64,000 nt of DNA from Heterorhizobium halophytocola (GTDB lineage Bacteria > Pseudomonadota > Alphaproteobacteria > Rhizobiales > Rhizobiaceae): assembly GCF_017873095.1 (NCBI RefSeq), contig NZ_JAGGJU010000012.1, positions 124,001 through 188,000 on the forward strand. Direction: 5' to 3'. Below the pieces are notes generated by a model that was not told the origin of the DNA, did no database searches, and was given only the letters and a program-made list of their open reading frames with translations. Shown one piece after another: positions 17,340 through 26,502 of this stretch. The position numbers and the translations under genes were made by a program. The stretch's first letter is position 1. Each line of letters begins with the position of its first letter.

Positions 17340-18749
17340 ATGACCATCTACGATACCGATTTGGATCTGCGGACTGCCACACCGATGGCGCAAAGCTGGG
17401 GCGCGCATCTGCGCGCCACGCTTGTGCTTGGTATTCCCATGGTGGGCGCGCAGATTGCCCAGCTCGGCATCAACACGACGGATGTCATCATCATCGGCCA
17501 GCTCGGCGCGGTGCCGCTGGCGGCCATCGTGCTGGCGGCCCAGTTCTTCTTCAACATCTTCATCTTCGGTGCCGGTCTTGCCGTGGCGGTGGTGCCGATG
17601 GTGGCCCAGGCCTATGGGCGCGGCGATACCGTCTCGACGCGCCGGTCGGTGCGGATGGGGATGTGGGCGGCAATCTGCTATGCCGTTTTTGCGACGCCGC
17701 TGTTTCTCAATGCCGAGTCGATCTGGCTTGCCATGGGGCAGAAAGCCGAAGTCGCAGCGCTCGCCGCGCAATATGTTCACGTCTCGCAGTTCGGGCTTCT
17801 GCCCGCCCTTCTGTTTGCCGTGCTGCGCGCCTTTGTCGGCGGCATCGGGCGGGCAGGGGTGATCCTCTATGTGACCGTAGCCACCCTGGTGCTGAACGCG
17901 GTGCTCGCCTACGGCCTGGTGCTCGGCCACTACGGCCTGCCGGCGCTCGGCATGTTCGGTGCCTCGATGGTTGCCGTCATGGTGCAGTGGTGCAGCTTCT
18001 TCTTCCTGGTCGGCTATATCCAGAGCCGGCCGGGCACGCGGGCCTACGAGCTTTTCGTCCGCTTCTGGCGGCCCGACTGGCCGGCCTTTGGCGAGGTCGT
18101 GCGCCTCGGCCTGCCTGTCGGCATCACCATGCTGGCCGAGGTCAGCCTGTTTGCCGCGGGCTCGCTGCTGATGGGCCGGATCAGTACGCTGCAGCTGGCC
18201 GCCCATGGCATTGCGATCCAGCTCGCCTCCCTCGTCTTCATGATTCCGCTCGGCCTGTCGCAGGCGGCCACCGTCAGGGTGGGCATCGCCCACGGACAGG
18301 GCGACCATGGAAATCTCGTGCGGGCCGCGATCACCGTGGTGGTGATCTCCAGCGTGTGTTCGGTGCTCGGCACCATCCTGTTTCTCCTCTATCCCTATCA
18401 GCTCGGCAGCCTGTTCATCGACAATGGCGCGCCGAATGCGCCGGAGGTGCTCAGGCTTGCCGTCCCGCTCATCCTGGTTGCGGGCATCTTTCAGTGGGTC
18501 GATGGAGTGCAGGCGGTGGTTGCCGGTCTCCTGCGGGGCCTCAAGGATGCGCGCATGCCGATGGTGATCGCGTTGATCTCCTACTGGCCGATCGGCTTCA
18601 TGCTTGCCTGGGTACTGGCCTTTCCGCTGGGCTTTGGAGGTGTCGGGGTCTGGCTTGGCTTCCTGCTCGGACTGTTCAGTGCTGCCGTGATGCTGTCGAT
18701 CCGTTTCGTGCTGAAGGTCGCGCACGAGCGGCGTCTGCTTCCTGCCTGA
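17340..18749 (+). CDS. MATE-family multidrug/toxin efflux transporter
   Basis: 469-aa polytopic membrane protein with about 12 hydrophobic helices starting after residue 20 (LRATLVLGIPMVGAQIAQLGINTTDVIIIGQLG). The two homologous halves typical of MatE domains are visible, the second starting near RLGLPVGITMLAEVSLFAAG. It should export cationic drugs or metabolites using H+ or Na+ gradients in the inner membrane (NorM-like). The upstream in-frame TG start at 17235 would add a non-conserved tail, so 17340 is chosen, although the ribosome site is weak. Convergent with the following gene. Confidence 0.95.
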   Translation: MTIYDTDLDLRTATPMAQSWGAHLRATLVLGIPMVGAQIAQLGINTTDVIIIGQLGAVPLAAIVLAAQFFFNIFIFGAGLAVAVVPMVAQAYGRGDTVSTRRSVRMGMWAAICYAVFATPLFLNAESIWLAMGQKAEVAALAAQYVHVSQFGLLPALLFAVLRAFVGGIGRAGVILYVTVATLVLNAVLAYGLVLGHYGLPALGMFGASMVAVMVQWCSFFFLVGYIQSRPGTRAYELFVRFWRPDWPAFGEVVRLGLPVGITMLAEVSLFAAGSLLMGRISTLQLAAHGIAIQLASLVFMIPLGLSQAATVRVGIAHGQGDHGNLVRAAITVVVISSVCSVLGTILFLLYPYQLGSLFIDNGAPNAPEVLRLAVPLILVAGIFQWVDGVQAVVAGLLRGLKDARMPMVIALISYWPIGFMLAWVLAFPLGFGGVGVWLGFLLGLFSAAVMLSIRFVLKVAHERRLLPA

Positions 18750-18785
18750 TCTGGGTGCGCGCGCAACTCCGCCAGCCCCGCCTGC

Positions 18786-19505
18786 CTATTGCGGCGTGTA
18801 GATCGGCGTTCGATATTCGTAGCTGGAAATATAGCTGTCGGCCGGCGCCCAGCCTTCGCCGATGATGCGGCCCATCAGGGTCGCCGCTTCCTGCTGGCTG
18901 GTGTTGGGGCCGGCGACGATCGGGTAATAGGCATTTCCGGGCTTGCGGCAGCCTACATAGACCGTGATCGATCCGGCCAGTTGCGCAAAGTGGTCGGCCT
19001 TGCTCTTGGCGTCCTCGAATTTTGCGCTCGAGGCGATGACGACGCTGTAGCTCTTCGTCGCCGAAGCGGCGGAAAAATAGTCCTGGGCCGCCTTGCCGAT
19101 CTGGCTGACGAAGCTGCCCTCCAGGCAGACACCGTCATTGGCCGGGTTCTGGGCGAAGGCCGGCGTGACAAGTCCGATATCGAGCGTGGGGGCGAGGCGG
19201 GCCTCGGCCGGGCGCGCAGACGGAGCTGGAATCTCTTGGCGGGTCTGCGATGTCGCGGCAGACAGAAGAGCCGGAAAGGATGCGCAAAAGACCAGGATGC
19301 GGGCCGGTTCGCTCTCCTTGCAGAACAGCCCGGAAAGGCCGCCGAGGAAGATCGTAATCAACGACAGGATCGAATAGAAGACCCATTCGGCGGCGTTGGC
19401 CGAGATCAGGGATTTGACGTAATCCCCGTCCGGCCCGATGATCTTGACGCAGATCAGTGCAAGCCCGGCCAGCAGGCCCCACAGGAATTTCTGATACAAT
19501 GCCAT
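18786..19505 (-). CDS. Membrane protein with a SPOR-like C-terminal region
   Basis: 239-aa protein starting MALYQKFLWGLLAGLALI. Two N-terminal hydrophobic segments (about residues 8-23 and 41-62), an Ala/Pro linker (PAPSARPAEARL), then a C-terminal segment SYSVVIASSAKFEDAKSKADHFA ... YPIVAGPNTSQQEAATLM resembling a SPOR peptidoglycan-binding repeat (aromatic-VVIAS start, xxPIVAG strand). I infer an envelope protein; the family is not recognised with certainty. The start is set by GGAGGT 4 nt upstream of ATG 19505, and that box lies inside a perfect hairpin (19510-19531). Convergent with the MATE gene. Confidence 0.7.
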   Translation of the reverse strand: MALYQKFLWGLLAGLALICVKIIGPDGDYVKSLISANAAEWVFYSILSLITIFLGGLSGLFCKESEPARILVFCASFPALLSAATSQTRQEIPAPSARPAEARLAPTLDIGLVTPAFAQNPANDGVCLEGSFVSQIGKAAQDYFSAASATKSYSVVIASSAKFEDAKSKADHFAQLAGSITVYVGCRKPGNAYYPIVAGPNTSQQEAATLMGRIIGEGWAPADSYISSYEYRTPIYTPQ

Positions 19506-19509
19506 GGCA

Positions 19510-19531
19510 ACCTCCATCGCGTGATGGAGGT
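19510..19531 (-). promoter_or_regulatory. Hairpin covering the Shine-Dalgarno of the SPOR-like gene
   Basis: A perfect 9-bp inverted repeat with a 4-nt loop: ACCTCCATC (19510-19518) and GATGGAGGT (19523-19531). In the mRNA the second arm to be made contains the GGAGGT box used for ATG 19505, so ribosome access should depend on this stem opening. Possible thermosensor, or a target of a protein or small RNA; not matched to a known family. Confidence 0.6.
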
Positions 19532-19585
19532 CACTATACATAATTCCATCTACCTGGAGTAGATTTCAGGTCGCCTAATTCGCGC

Positions 19586-20794
19586 TCAGGCGCGTTCCGG
19601 CAGAGCCTCTTCGCCCTTCTTTTCGCGCAGCAGGTTGACGAAGCGACGGAACAGATAGTGGCTGTCCTGCGGACCGGGAGAGGCTTCCGGATGGTGCTGC
19701 ACCGAAAATACCGGCTTGCCGATCAGGCGCAGACCGCAATTCGTGCCGTCGAACAGCGAGACATGGGTCTGCTCGACGCCTTCCGGCAGCGAGTCGGCAT
19801 CGACGGCGAAGCCATGGTTCATCGAAACGATTTCCACCTTGCCGGTGGTGAAGTCCTTGACCGGGTGATTGGCGCCATGATGGCCCTGGTGCATCTTGGC
19901 CGTCGTGCCGCCGAGCGCCAGGCCGAGCATCTGATGGCCTAGGCAGATGCCGAAGGTCGGCATGTTGGTGTCGATCAGCTGGCGGATCACCGGCACGGCA
20001 TAGGCTCCGGTGGCTGCCGGGTCGCCCGGGCCGTTGGACAGGAACACGCCATCGGGATTGAGCGCGATGATGTCTTCGGCGCTGGTCGTCGCCGGCACGA
20101 TGGTGACGCGGCAGTCGAGGCCGGCAAACAGCCGCAGGATGTTGCGCTTCACCCCGAAATCCACGCAGACGACATGGTATTTGGCATCATCAAGGCCAAG
20201 CGTCGTATAGCCGTCCTGCCAGCTCCAGTCGCGCTCGACCCACTGCGAGGACTGGCCGGAGGTCGCGACCCTTGCAAGGTCGAGATTTTCAAGGCCCGAC
20301 CAGGCGCGGGCCTCGGCCTTCAGCGCCTCAATATCGAAAACGCCGTTCGGATCGTGGGCGATCACCGCATTGGGCATGCCGTTTTCGCGGATCCAGGCCG
20401 TCAGGGCGCGCGTATCTATGCCGGAAAGGCCGATCACGCCGCGGGCTTTCAGCCATTCGTTGAGATGCTTTGCCGAGCGGTAGTTCGACGGCTCGGTGAT
20501 GTCGGCCTTGAAGATCACCCCGACCGCGCCGTGGCGGGCTGCCGGCGTCAGATCCTCGATGTCCTGGTCATTGGCACCGACATTGCCGATATGGGGAAAG
20601 GTGAAGGTGACGATCTGGCCGAGATAGGAGGGGTCGGTCAGGATCTCTTCGTACCCGGTCAGCGCGGTGTTGAAGCAGACTTCCGCCTGCACCTTGCCGG
20701 TCGCGCCAATGCCTTTGCCTTCGATCACCGTGCCGTCGGCAAGAACGAGGAGGGCGGTCGGTTTGCGGGTGGTCCAGGGTGCTGTCGCGGCCAT
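19586..20794 (-). CDS. carA: Carbamoyl-phosphate synthase small subunit
   Basis: 402-aa protein starting MAATAPWTTRKPTALLVLADGTVIEG. The N-terminal CPSase domain has GYEEILTDPSYLGQIVTFT. The C-terminal class I glutamine amidotransferase domain has the nucleophile elbow FGICLGHQMLGLALGG (Cys near residue 283) and HHPEASPGP with the catalytic His and Glu. It releases ammonia from glutamine for CarB. The start is the family start; upstream ATGs at 20818 and 20857 are in the leader. A consensus promoter and a terminator-like hairpin lie upstream, so transcription may be attenuated. Confidence 0.98.
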   Translation of the reverse strand: MAATAPWTTRKPTALLVLADGTVIEGKGIGATGKVQAEVCFNTALTGYEEILTDPSYLGQIVTFTFPHIGNVGANDQDIEDLTPAARHGAVGVIFKADITEPSNYRSAKHLNEWLKARGVIGLSGIDTRALTAWIRENGMPNAVIAHDPNGVFDIEALKAEARAWSGLENLDLARVATSGQSSQWVERDWSWQDGYTTLGLDDAKYHVVCVDFGVKRNILRLFAGLDCRVTIVPATTSAEDIIALNPDGVFLSNGPGDPAATGAYAVPVIRQLIDTNMPTFGICLGHQMLGLALGGTTAKMHQGHHGANHPVKDFTTGKVEIVSMNHGFAVDADSLPEGVEQTHVSLFDGTNCGLRLIGKPVFSVQHHPEASPGPQDSHYLFRRFVNLLREKKGEEALPERA

Positions 20795-20871
20795 CGTTAT
20801 ATTCCGTGTTCGGGCCATCCGCGCCCGGGCCTTGAAGGCGGGGGCGAGCAGGGCCATTTATGATCGCAGAG

Positions 20872-20903
20872 AAAGGCAGCCACGATTTCAATCGCGCTGC
20901 CTT
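20872..20903 (-). promoter_or_regulatory. Terminator-like hairpin in the carA leader (possible attenuator)
   Basis: In the carA transcript AAGGCAGC (20903-20896) pairs with GCTGCCTT (20880-20873), with a second CGAT/ATCG stem inside, and is followed by TCTCT, a moderate U-rich stretch. It lies about 80 nt before the carA start and about 25 nt after the predicted transcription start. The position fits attenuation or a premature stop controlling carA; no PyrR-type or arginine leader peptide was identified. Confidence 0.5.
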
Positions 20904-20933
20904 GGTCCTAGCTACAATGCGTGCAGGTGCGGG

Positions 20934-20962
20934 AAAATAGAGTGACCTTGACGAAAGGTCAA
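20934..20962 (-). promoter_or_regulatory. carA promoter, sigma-70 type
   Basis: On the minus strand TTGACC (20962-20957) and TATTTT (20939-20934) are separated by exactly 17 bp. A 7-bp inverted repeat TGACCTT-N5-AAGGTCA (20943-20961) overlaps the -35 and spacer and could be a repressor site. Predicted leader length is about 130 nt. Confidence 0.65.
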
Positions 20963-21123
20963 TCGGACGCTGTGGAAAGCTGAACTTTTTCCGGAACTCG
21001 AAAGACGACGATCGTCAATTGATTTGCACTGCACAACACTCGCCGCTATGACTCCACCAAATTTTACAGGAAAAGTCGTATTTATGTCACGATGTGACAC
21101 GGCTGTTTCCGGGAGACATTACC

Positions 21124-21576
21124 ATGTTGCGCGATAAGCTCGCCAGTTCACTGATCGAGGCCATCAAGGCCAAGAATACCCGTCGCACTTCCACCGTCCG
21201 GCTGATCCAGACCGCGATCAAGGACCGCGATATCGCCAATCGCGGCAACGGCAAGGATCCGGTCAGCGACGAGGAGATCATGCAGATCCTCACCAAGATG
21301 ACCAAGCAGCGCGAGGAATCGGCCAAGATCTATGCCGACAACGCGCGTCCCGAGCTTGCGGCCCAGGAACGCGAGGAAATCGAGATCATCCGCGGCTTCA
21401 TGCCCGAGCAGCTTCCCGCCGAAAAGGTGCGCGAACTCTGCCAGTCGGTGATTTCCGAAACCGGCGCGCAGGGCCTGCGCGACATGGGGCGCTGCATGAA
21501 TGCGCTGAAGGAAAAATACCCGGGCCAGATGGACTTCGCCAAGGCCTCCGGCGTGGTCAAGGATATGCTGAAGTAA
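21124..21576 (+). CDS. GatB/YqeY domain-containing protein
   Basis: 150-aa protein starting MLRDKLASSLIEAIKAKNTRRTSTVRLIQ. All-alpha YqeY fold with EEIMQILTKMTKQREESAKIY and the C-terminal GLRDMGRCMNALKEKYPGQMDFAKASGVVKDML. It is related to the tail domain of GatB of tRNA amidotransferase, but single-domain members have no proven reaction. ATG 21124 has GGGAG 8 nt upstream. Its place directly before dnaG and rpoD is a conserved arrangement in many bacteria, suggesting a macromolecular-synthesis operon. Confidence 0.92.
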   Translation: MLRDKLASSLIEAIKAKNTRRTSTVRLIQTAIKDRDIANRGNGKDPVSDEEIMQILTKMTKQREESAKIYADNARPELAAQEREEIEIIRGFMPEQLPAEKVRELCQSVISETGAQGLRDMGRCMNALKEKYPGQMDFAKASGVVKDMLK

Positions 21577-21743
21577 CCGGTATCTGCCGGGACTGACAAC
21601 CGATAAGCGATCGCCCGACATGTCGTCGCGGCGATCGTTTCCGTTCGGGCGGCCGGGCCTGTGAATAGCGGGCATGATTCGCGAAATCCATGGCGCCGGC
21701 CGGAAAGCCGTCCTATATCAGACGGGGTAATCCAGGGACCTCC

Positions 21744-23762
21744 ATGCGCTTTTCGAACGCCTTTCTCGATGAGATCCGCGACCGCGTGCCGATTTCGGCC
21801 GTGGTGGGCTCGCGCGTGACCTGGGACCGGCGCAAGACCAATGTCGCGCGCGGCGACCATTGGGCGTGCTGCCCCTTCCACGGCGAAAAGTCGCCAAGCT
21901 TCCACTGCGAGGACCGCAAGGGCCGCTATCACTGTTTCGGTTGCGGCGTTTCAGGCGATCACTTCCGGTTCTTCACCGATCTCGAAGGACTGAGCTTTCC
22001 GGAAGCCGTCGAGCGGGTGGCCGACATGGCGGGTGTCGCGATGCCCAAGGCCGATCCCCAGGCCGAGCGCCGCGAACGCGAACGGGTAACGCTGCAGGAC
22101 GTCATGGAGATGGCGACCCAGTTCTTCCAGGACCAGCTGCAGTCGGCAGCCGGCGCCAAGGCCCGGGCCTATCTGCGCGAACGCGGGCTCTCCGGCCGCA
22201 CGATCGACACGTTTCGGCTGGGCTATGCGCCGGAAAGCCGCAACGCGCTGAAGGAATATCTGTCGGCGAATGATGTGCCCAAGGAGCAGATCGAAGCCTG
22301 CGGACTGGTGCGGCACGGGCCCGACATTCCGGTCTCATACGACTATTTCCGCGACCGGATCATGTTTCCGATCCTGTCGTCGCGCGAAAAGGTGATCGCC
22401 TTCGGTGGTCGCGCCATGGCGGCAGACGCGATGGCGAAATACATGAATTCGCCGGAGACCGAGCTCTTCCACAAGGGCAGCGTGCTTTACAACTTTGCCC
22501 GCGCCCGGCGCGCCGCCGGGCAAGTCGGCCGGGGCGATGCGACACTGATCGCCGTCGAAGGCTATATGGACGTGATCGCGCTGCATCAGGCCGGCATCGA
22601 AAATGCCGTGGCACCGCTCGGCACGGCGCTTACCGAAAACCAGCTCGATATTTTATGGCGGGTGTCGCCGCTGCCGATCCTGTGTTTCGACGGCGACGGG
22701 GCAGGGGTGCGCGCCGCTTATCGCGCCGCCGACCTGGCGCTGCCCCATATCAAGCCCGGCCGCTCCGTCCGGTTTGCGCTGCTGCCCGAGGGCAAGGACC
22801 CGGACGATCTGGTGCGCGAGGACGGTCGCGATCCCTTCGACCGGGTGGTGGCCGATGCCAAGCCGCTGGCCGAAATGATCTGGGCCAAGGAAACGGCGCA
22901 GGGCGGTTTCGACACGCCGGAGCGTCGCGCCGAACTCGACGCGCGGCTGAAGCAGATCGTCGCGACGATTACCGACGAAGGCGTGCGCTACCATTATTCG
23001 CTGGACATGCGCGACCGCCTGCAGGCCCATTTCCGTGCCAAGAACGGCTATGGCGGCGACGGGCGCGGGCGCTTCGGTGGCGGTGCCGGCGCAAAGCGCG
23101 GACAGGGACAAGGGCAGGGGCGGGGCCCGACCGGCGGGACGGCGGGACCGAGGGCCGGCGGCATCGGCGGGGCGATCTCCGACCGGCTGGCAGCCTCCGG
23201 ACTGGTCAAGGGCTATCACATCAGCCCGGCCCTGCGCGAAAGCGTGCTGGCGCTCACCATCGTCAATCATCCCGACCTCCTGCAGGAGGAATATGACGAG
23301 ATCGCCAGCATCGATTTCGAGCATCGCGATCTGCAAAGGCTCTGGTCCGCTGTGCTGAACGTCGCGGTGACCCGCGGCGCGAAACTGAAACGCGACGACC
23401 TGATCGAGGAACTCACTCTCAGTGGCTTCGAGGAGCTTCTGGCATTGCTCGACCAGCAGATCCGCAACGCACGCCACTGGCCGGCCACCGAGCAGGCGGC
23501 GCTCGAGGATGCCCGCGAGGCCTATCGCCAGGCGCTCGCCTTTTGCAAACGCTCGCGTGGACTGCGCCGGCAGAAACAGGAGCTGGAGCGGGAAGTGCAG
23601 GCGGCGACCGAAAGTGACGACGCCGAGCGGATGAGCCTGGTTCTCGGCGCGCTGCAGGAGGTCCAGTTCGAAATCATCCGGATGGAGAATCAGGAGGCCA
23701 TCGTCGACGGCTTTGGGGTGATGTCCGGCCGCAAGAAGGGCCCGGCGCGCGGACATGGGTGA
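21744..23762 (+). CDS. dnaG: DNA primase DnaG
   Basis: 672-aa primase starting MRFSNAFLDEIRDRVPISAVVGSRV. The N-terminal CHC2 zinc finger is CCPFHGEKSPSFH...YHCFGCG (about residues 39-71). The catalytic TOPRIM domain has AVEGYMDVIAL (Glu near 272) and the metal-binding CFDGDGAG (about 312-320). A Gly/Arg-rich linker at 430-475 leads to the C-terminal helicase-binding domain. It makes RNA primers at the replication fork with DnaB. The start at 21744 matches the family; the preceding open frame to 21690 is not conserved. Upstream of rpoD as in most proteobacteria. Confidence 0.97.
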   Translation: MRFSNAFLDEIRDRVPISAVVGSRVTWDRRKTNVARGDHWACCPFHGEKSPSFHCEDRKGRYHCFGCGVSGDHFRFFTDLEGLSFPEAVERVADMAGVAMPKADPQAERRERERVTLQDVMEMATQFFQDQLQSAAGAKARAYLRERGLSGRTIDTFRLGYAPESRNALKEYLSANDVPKEQIEACGLVRHGPDIPVSYDYFRDRIMFPILSSREKVIAFGGRAMAADAMAKYMNSPETELFHKGSVLYNFARARRAAGQVGRGDATLIAVEGYMDVIALHQAGIENAVAPLGTALTENQLDILWRVSPLPILCFDGDGAGVRAAYRAADLALPHIKPGRSVRFALLPEGKDPDDLVREDGRDPFDRVVADAKPLAEMIWAKETAQGGFDTPERRAELDARLKQIVATITDEGVRYHYSLDMRDRLQAHFRAKNGYGGDGRGRFGGGAGAKRGQGQGQGRGPTGGTAGPRAGGIGGAISDRLAASGLVKGYHISPALRESVLALTIVNHPDLLQEEYDEIASIDFEHRDLQRLWSAVLNVAVTRGAKLKRDDLIEELTLSGFEELLALLDQQIRNARHWPATEQAALEDAREAYRQALAFCKRSRGLRRQKQELEREVQAATESDDAERMSLVLGALQEVQFEIIRMENQEAIVDGFGVMSGRKKGPARGHG

Positions 23763-24243
23763 CGGGCTCGTGAAATCCCGGTATCGCGCCTGGAACGACG
23801 ATCGGATCCGGAATCGCGGCGATTCTCTGCCGAGCACCAGCCGAGAGGGCGCCAACGCCGCCTTCGGGGCCTTGTTCTTTGGCCCCGAGATACTAAATAG
23901 CTGTCAGGCAATGCGTATTGTCGGGCTGCAGGTTTACCCTCAGACCCGGTATTTCCAAAAAAAACCGGAGATTTCCGTGGGAAACGCTTGACGTTGGCGA
24001 AAATTGTGGGAATCACCGTTATAATCGGGAATAGGATTAGACGGCTCTCGCATCTCCAACCTCGTATGATCGGTTTTGTGAACACGCAAGATCACCACGG
24101 GCCGTCAGGAACCAATGTGGTTAGGCAGGAATTAACACCGTTTCGTTAGGTCATCGTCGGCTCACATGGCGAGGCATTTGTTGCCAGCGACATGGAGCCT
24201 ATAACGACGCATGACAGGACGCGTCAGGGAAAGTGACGGATAC
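23763..24243. other. dnaG-rpoD intergenic region with hairpin
   Basis: 481 bp. TCGGGGCC (23864-23871) and GGCCCCGA (23881-23888) form a perfect 8-bp stem with a 9-nt loop but no U run; it may be a weak terminator or processing site after dnaG. A TATAAT at 24020-24025 has no -35 at proper spacing (TTGGCG is 20 bp and TTGACG 26 bp away), so the rpoD promoter is not certain. No gene is seen. Confidence 0.5.
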
Positions 24244-26289
24244 ATGGCAACCAAAGTCAAAGAAAACGAAGAAGCCGAGAACGAACGCGAGGGCACGAGC
24301 GACGGTCCGCTTCTCGACCTTTCGGATGACGCGGTCAAGAAACTGATCAAGGCTGCGAAGAAGCGCGGCTACGTGACCATGGACGAACTGAACTCGGTGC
24401 TGCCCTCGGAAGAGGTGACCTCCGAGCAGATCGAAGACACCATGGCAATGTTTTCTGACATGGGCATTAACGTCATCGAGGACGAGGAAGCCGAAGAGGC
24501 GACCGAGGACAACGATAGCGACAGCGACGACAATGAAAGCGAAGGCGGCGAACTCGCCCCCAGCGCGGGCACGGCCGTGGCCGCGACGAAGAAGAAGGAA
24601 CCGACCGACCGGACCGACGATCCGGTGCGCATGTATCTGCGCGAAATGGGGTCGGTAGAACTTCTCTCCCGCGAAGGCGAAATCGCGATCGCCAAGCGCA
24701 TCGAGGCCGGCCGCGAGACGATGATCGCGGGCCTTTGCGAGAGCCCGCTGACCTTCCAGGCCCTGATCATCTGGCGTGACGAGCTGAACGAAGGCACGAC
24801 GCTGCTGCGCGAGATCATCGATCTGGAAACCACCTATTCCGGTCCGGAAGCCAAGGCCGCCCCGCAGTTCCAGAGCCCCGAGAAGATCGAGGCCGACCGC
24901 AAGCTGGCCGAGGAGAAGGAAAAGACCCGGCGCGCCCGCTCCAGCGACGACGACATCACCAATGTCGGCGGCGAAGGCGGCCAGCCGGAAGAAGAGGAAG
25001 AGGACGAGGACGAGAGCAATCTGTCGCTCGCCGCCATGGAAGCGGAACTGCGCCCGCAGGTCATGGAAACCCTCGACCTGATCGCCGACACCTACAAGAA
25101 GCTGCGCAAGCTGCAGGACCAGCAGGTGGAGGCACGTCTGGCCTGCGCCGGTACGCTGTCGTCCGGCCAGGAGCGCCGCTACAAGGAACTGAAGGACCAG
25201 CTGATCACGGCAGTGAAGTCGCTGTCGCTGAACCAGAATCGTATCGATGCTCTGGTCGAGCAGCTCTACGACATCTCCAAGCGCCTGATGCAGAACGAGG
25301 GCCGCCTGCTGCGCCTCGCCGAAAGCTATGGCGTCAAGCGCGACGAATTCCTCACCCAGTACCAGGGCGCCGAGCTCGATCCGAACTGGATGAAGTCGAT
25401 CGGCAATCTGTCGGGCCGTGGCTGGAAGGATTTCGCCAAGGAAGAAAACCAGACGATCCGCGACATCCGCTCCGAGATCCAGAGCCTTGCGACCGAAACC
25501 GGGATTTCGATCACCGAATTCCGCCGCATCGTCTCCATGGTGCAGAAGGGCGAACGCGAGGCGCGGATCGCCAAGAAGGAGATGGTCGAGGCCAACCTGC
25601 GTCTTGTCATCTCGATCGCCAAGAAATACACGAACCGCGGCCTGCAATTCCTTGATCTCATTCAGGAAGGCAATATCGGCCTAATGAAGGCCGTGGACAA
25701 GTTCGAGTATCGCCGCGGCTACAAGTTCTCGACCTATGCCACCTGGTGGATCCGGCAGGCGATCACCCGTTCGATCGCCGACCAGGCCCGCACGATCCGT
25801 ATTCCCGTGCACATGATCGAGACGATCAACAAGATCGTCCGCACCTCGCGCCAGATGCTGCACGAGATCGGTCGCGAGCCGACGCCGGAAGAACTGGCCG
25901 AAAAGCTCGCCATGCCGCTCGAAAAGGTCCGCAAGGTGCTGAAGATCGCCAAGGAGCCGATCTCGCTCGAAACGCCTGTGGGCGACGAGGAAGATTCGCA
26001 TCTCGGCGACTTCATCGAGGACAAGAACGCGCTGTTGCCGATCGACGCGGCCATCCAGGCGAACCTGCGTGAGACGACGACCCGCGTTCTGGCCTCGCTG
26101 ACGCCGCGCGAGGAACGCGTGCTGCGCATGCGCTTCGGCATCGGCATGAACACCGACCACACGCTCGAAGAAGTCGGCCAGCAGTTTTCGGTCACCCGCG
26201 AACGTATCCGCCAGATCGAGGCCAAGGCGCTCAGGAAGCTCAAGCACCCGAGCCGGAGCCGCAAGCTCAGGTCCTTCCTCGACAGCTAA
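24244..26289 (+). CDS. rpoD: RNA polymerase sigma factor RpoD (sigma-70)
   Basis: 681-aa primary sigma factor starting [17 protein letters not shown], the typical rhizobial start. Order: region 1.1 ([20 protein letters not shown]), a long acidic linker, region 1.2 ([21 protein letters not shown]), a non-essential region rich in Glu/Asp, region 2 with the -10 binding [17 protein letters not shown], region 3, and region 4.2 helix-turn-helix [27 protein letters not shown] for -35 recognition. It directs transcription of housekeeping genes. The frame from 24211 adds 11 non-conserved residues. A perfect terminator follows at 26316. Confidence 0.98.
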   Translation: MATKVKENEEAENEREGTSDGPLLDLSDDAVKKLIKAAKKRGYVTMDELNSVLPSEEVTSEQIEDTMAMFSDMGINVIEDEEAEEATEDNDSDSDDNESEGGELAPSAGTAVAATKKKEPTDRTDDPVRMYLREMGSVELLSREGEIAIAKRIEAGRETMIAGLCESPLTFQALIIWRDELNEGTTLLREIIDLETTYSGPEAKAAPQFQSPEKIEADRKLAEEKEKTRRARSSDDDITNVGGEGGQPEEEEEDEDESNLSLAAMEAELRPQVMETLDLIADTYKKLRKLQDQQVEARLACAGTLSSGQERRYKELKDQLITAVKSLSLNQNRIDALVEQLYDISKRLMQNEGRLLRLAESYGVKRDEFLTQYQGAELDPNWMKSIGNLSGRGWKDFAKEENQTIRDIRSEIQSLATETGISITEFRRIVSMVQKGEREARIAKKEMVEANLRLVISIAKKYTNRGLQFLDLIQEGNIGLMKAVDKFEYRRGYKFSTYATWWIRQAITRSIADQARTIRIPVHMIETINKIVRTSRQMLHEIGREPTPEELAEKLAMPLEKVRKVLKIAKEPISLETPVGDEEDSHLGDFIEDKNALLPIDAAIQANLRETTTRVLASLTPREERVLRMRFGIGMNTDHTLEEVGQQFSVTRERIRQIEAKALRKLKHPSRSRKLRSFLDS

Positions 26290-26315
26290 GCGCTGGATGC
26301 GGATAGTAGAATTTG

Positions 26316-26348
26316 AAAAACCCGGCGGAGCGATCCGCCGGGTTTTTT
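26316..26348 (+). terminator. rpoD terminator
   Basis: CCCGGCGGA (26321-26329) and TCCGCCGGG (26334-26342) form a perfect 9-bp stem with a GCGA loop, followed by TTTTTT; the A run before the stem would also serve the opposite strand. Confidence 0.95.
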
Positions 26349-26463
26349 GGTGCGCGATCTGATGGCGCTCTTTTGGAAACATGCGATACCGGAATGTGTC
26401 ACACGAGTGCAATGTATCATTGATTTGGGAGTTTTCTTCTAATGTATTTTCGTTCTTATTCTG

Positions 26464-26478
26464 TTAATTTCGTCTTAA
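26464..26478 (+). promoter_or_regulatory. CtrA-like site before the KAP NTPase gene
   Basis: TTAATTTCGTCTTAA is a TTAA-N7-TTAA match to the alphaproteobacterial CtrA box, ending 24 bp before the ATG at 26503. The surrounding DNA is AT-rich, so a chance match is possible. Confidence 0.3.
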
Positions 26479-26502
26479 TTTGAATTTTCGAATGGCAGAG
26501 TG

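Larger units (their letters stand above)
20795..21123. other. Divergent carA / yqeY intergenic region
   Basis: 329 bp. On the minus strand it holds the carA promoter (20934-20962) and leader hairpin (20872-20903). On the plus strand, TGTCACGATGTGACA (21085-21099) is an inverted repeat 24 bp before the yqeY start and may be an operator. No protein-coding gene is seen. Confidence 0.6.

Noticed and set aside
23755..23991. 78-codon frame after dnaG
   Set aside because: Starts inside the end of dnaG and spans a hairpin; no similarity or conserved start.
23988..24025. TTGACG ... TATAAT as rpoD promoter
   Set aside because: The elements are 26 bp apart (20 bp for TTGGCG), too far for a sigma-70 promoter, so it is mentioned only as uncertain.
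24199..25647. 482-codon minus-strand frame inside rpoD
   Set aside because: Shadow of rpoD, hydrophobic and low-complexity only because of the Glu/Asp codons on the opposite strand.
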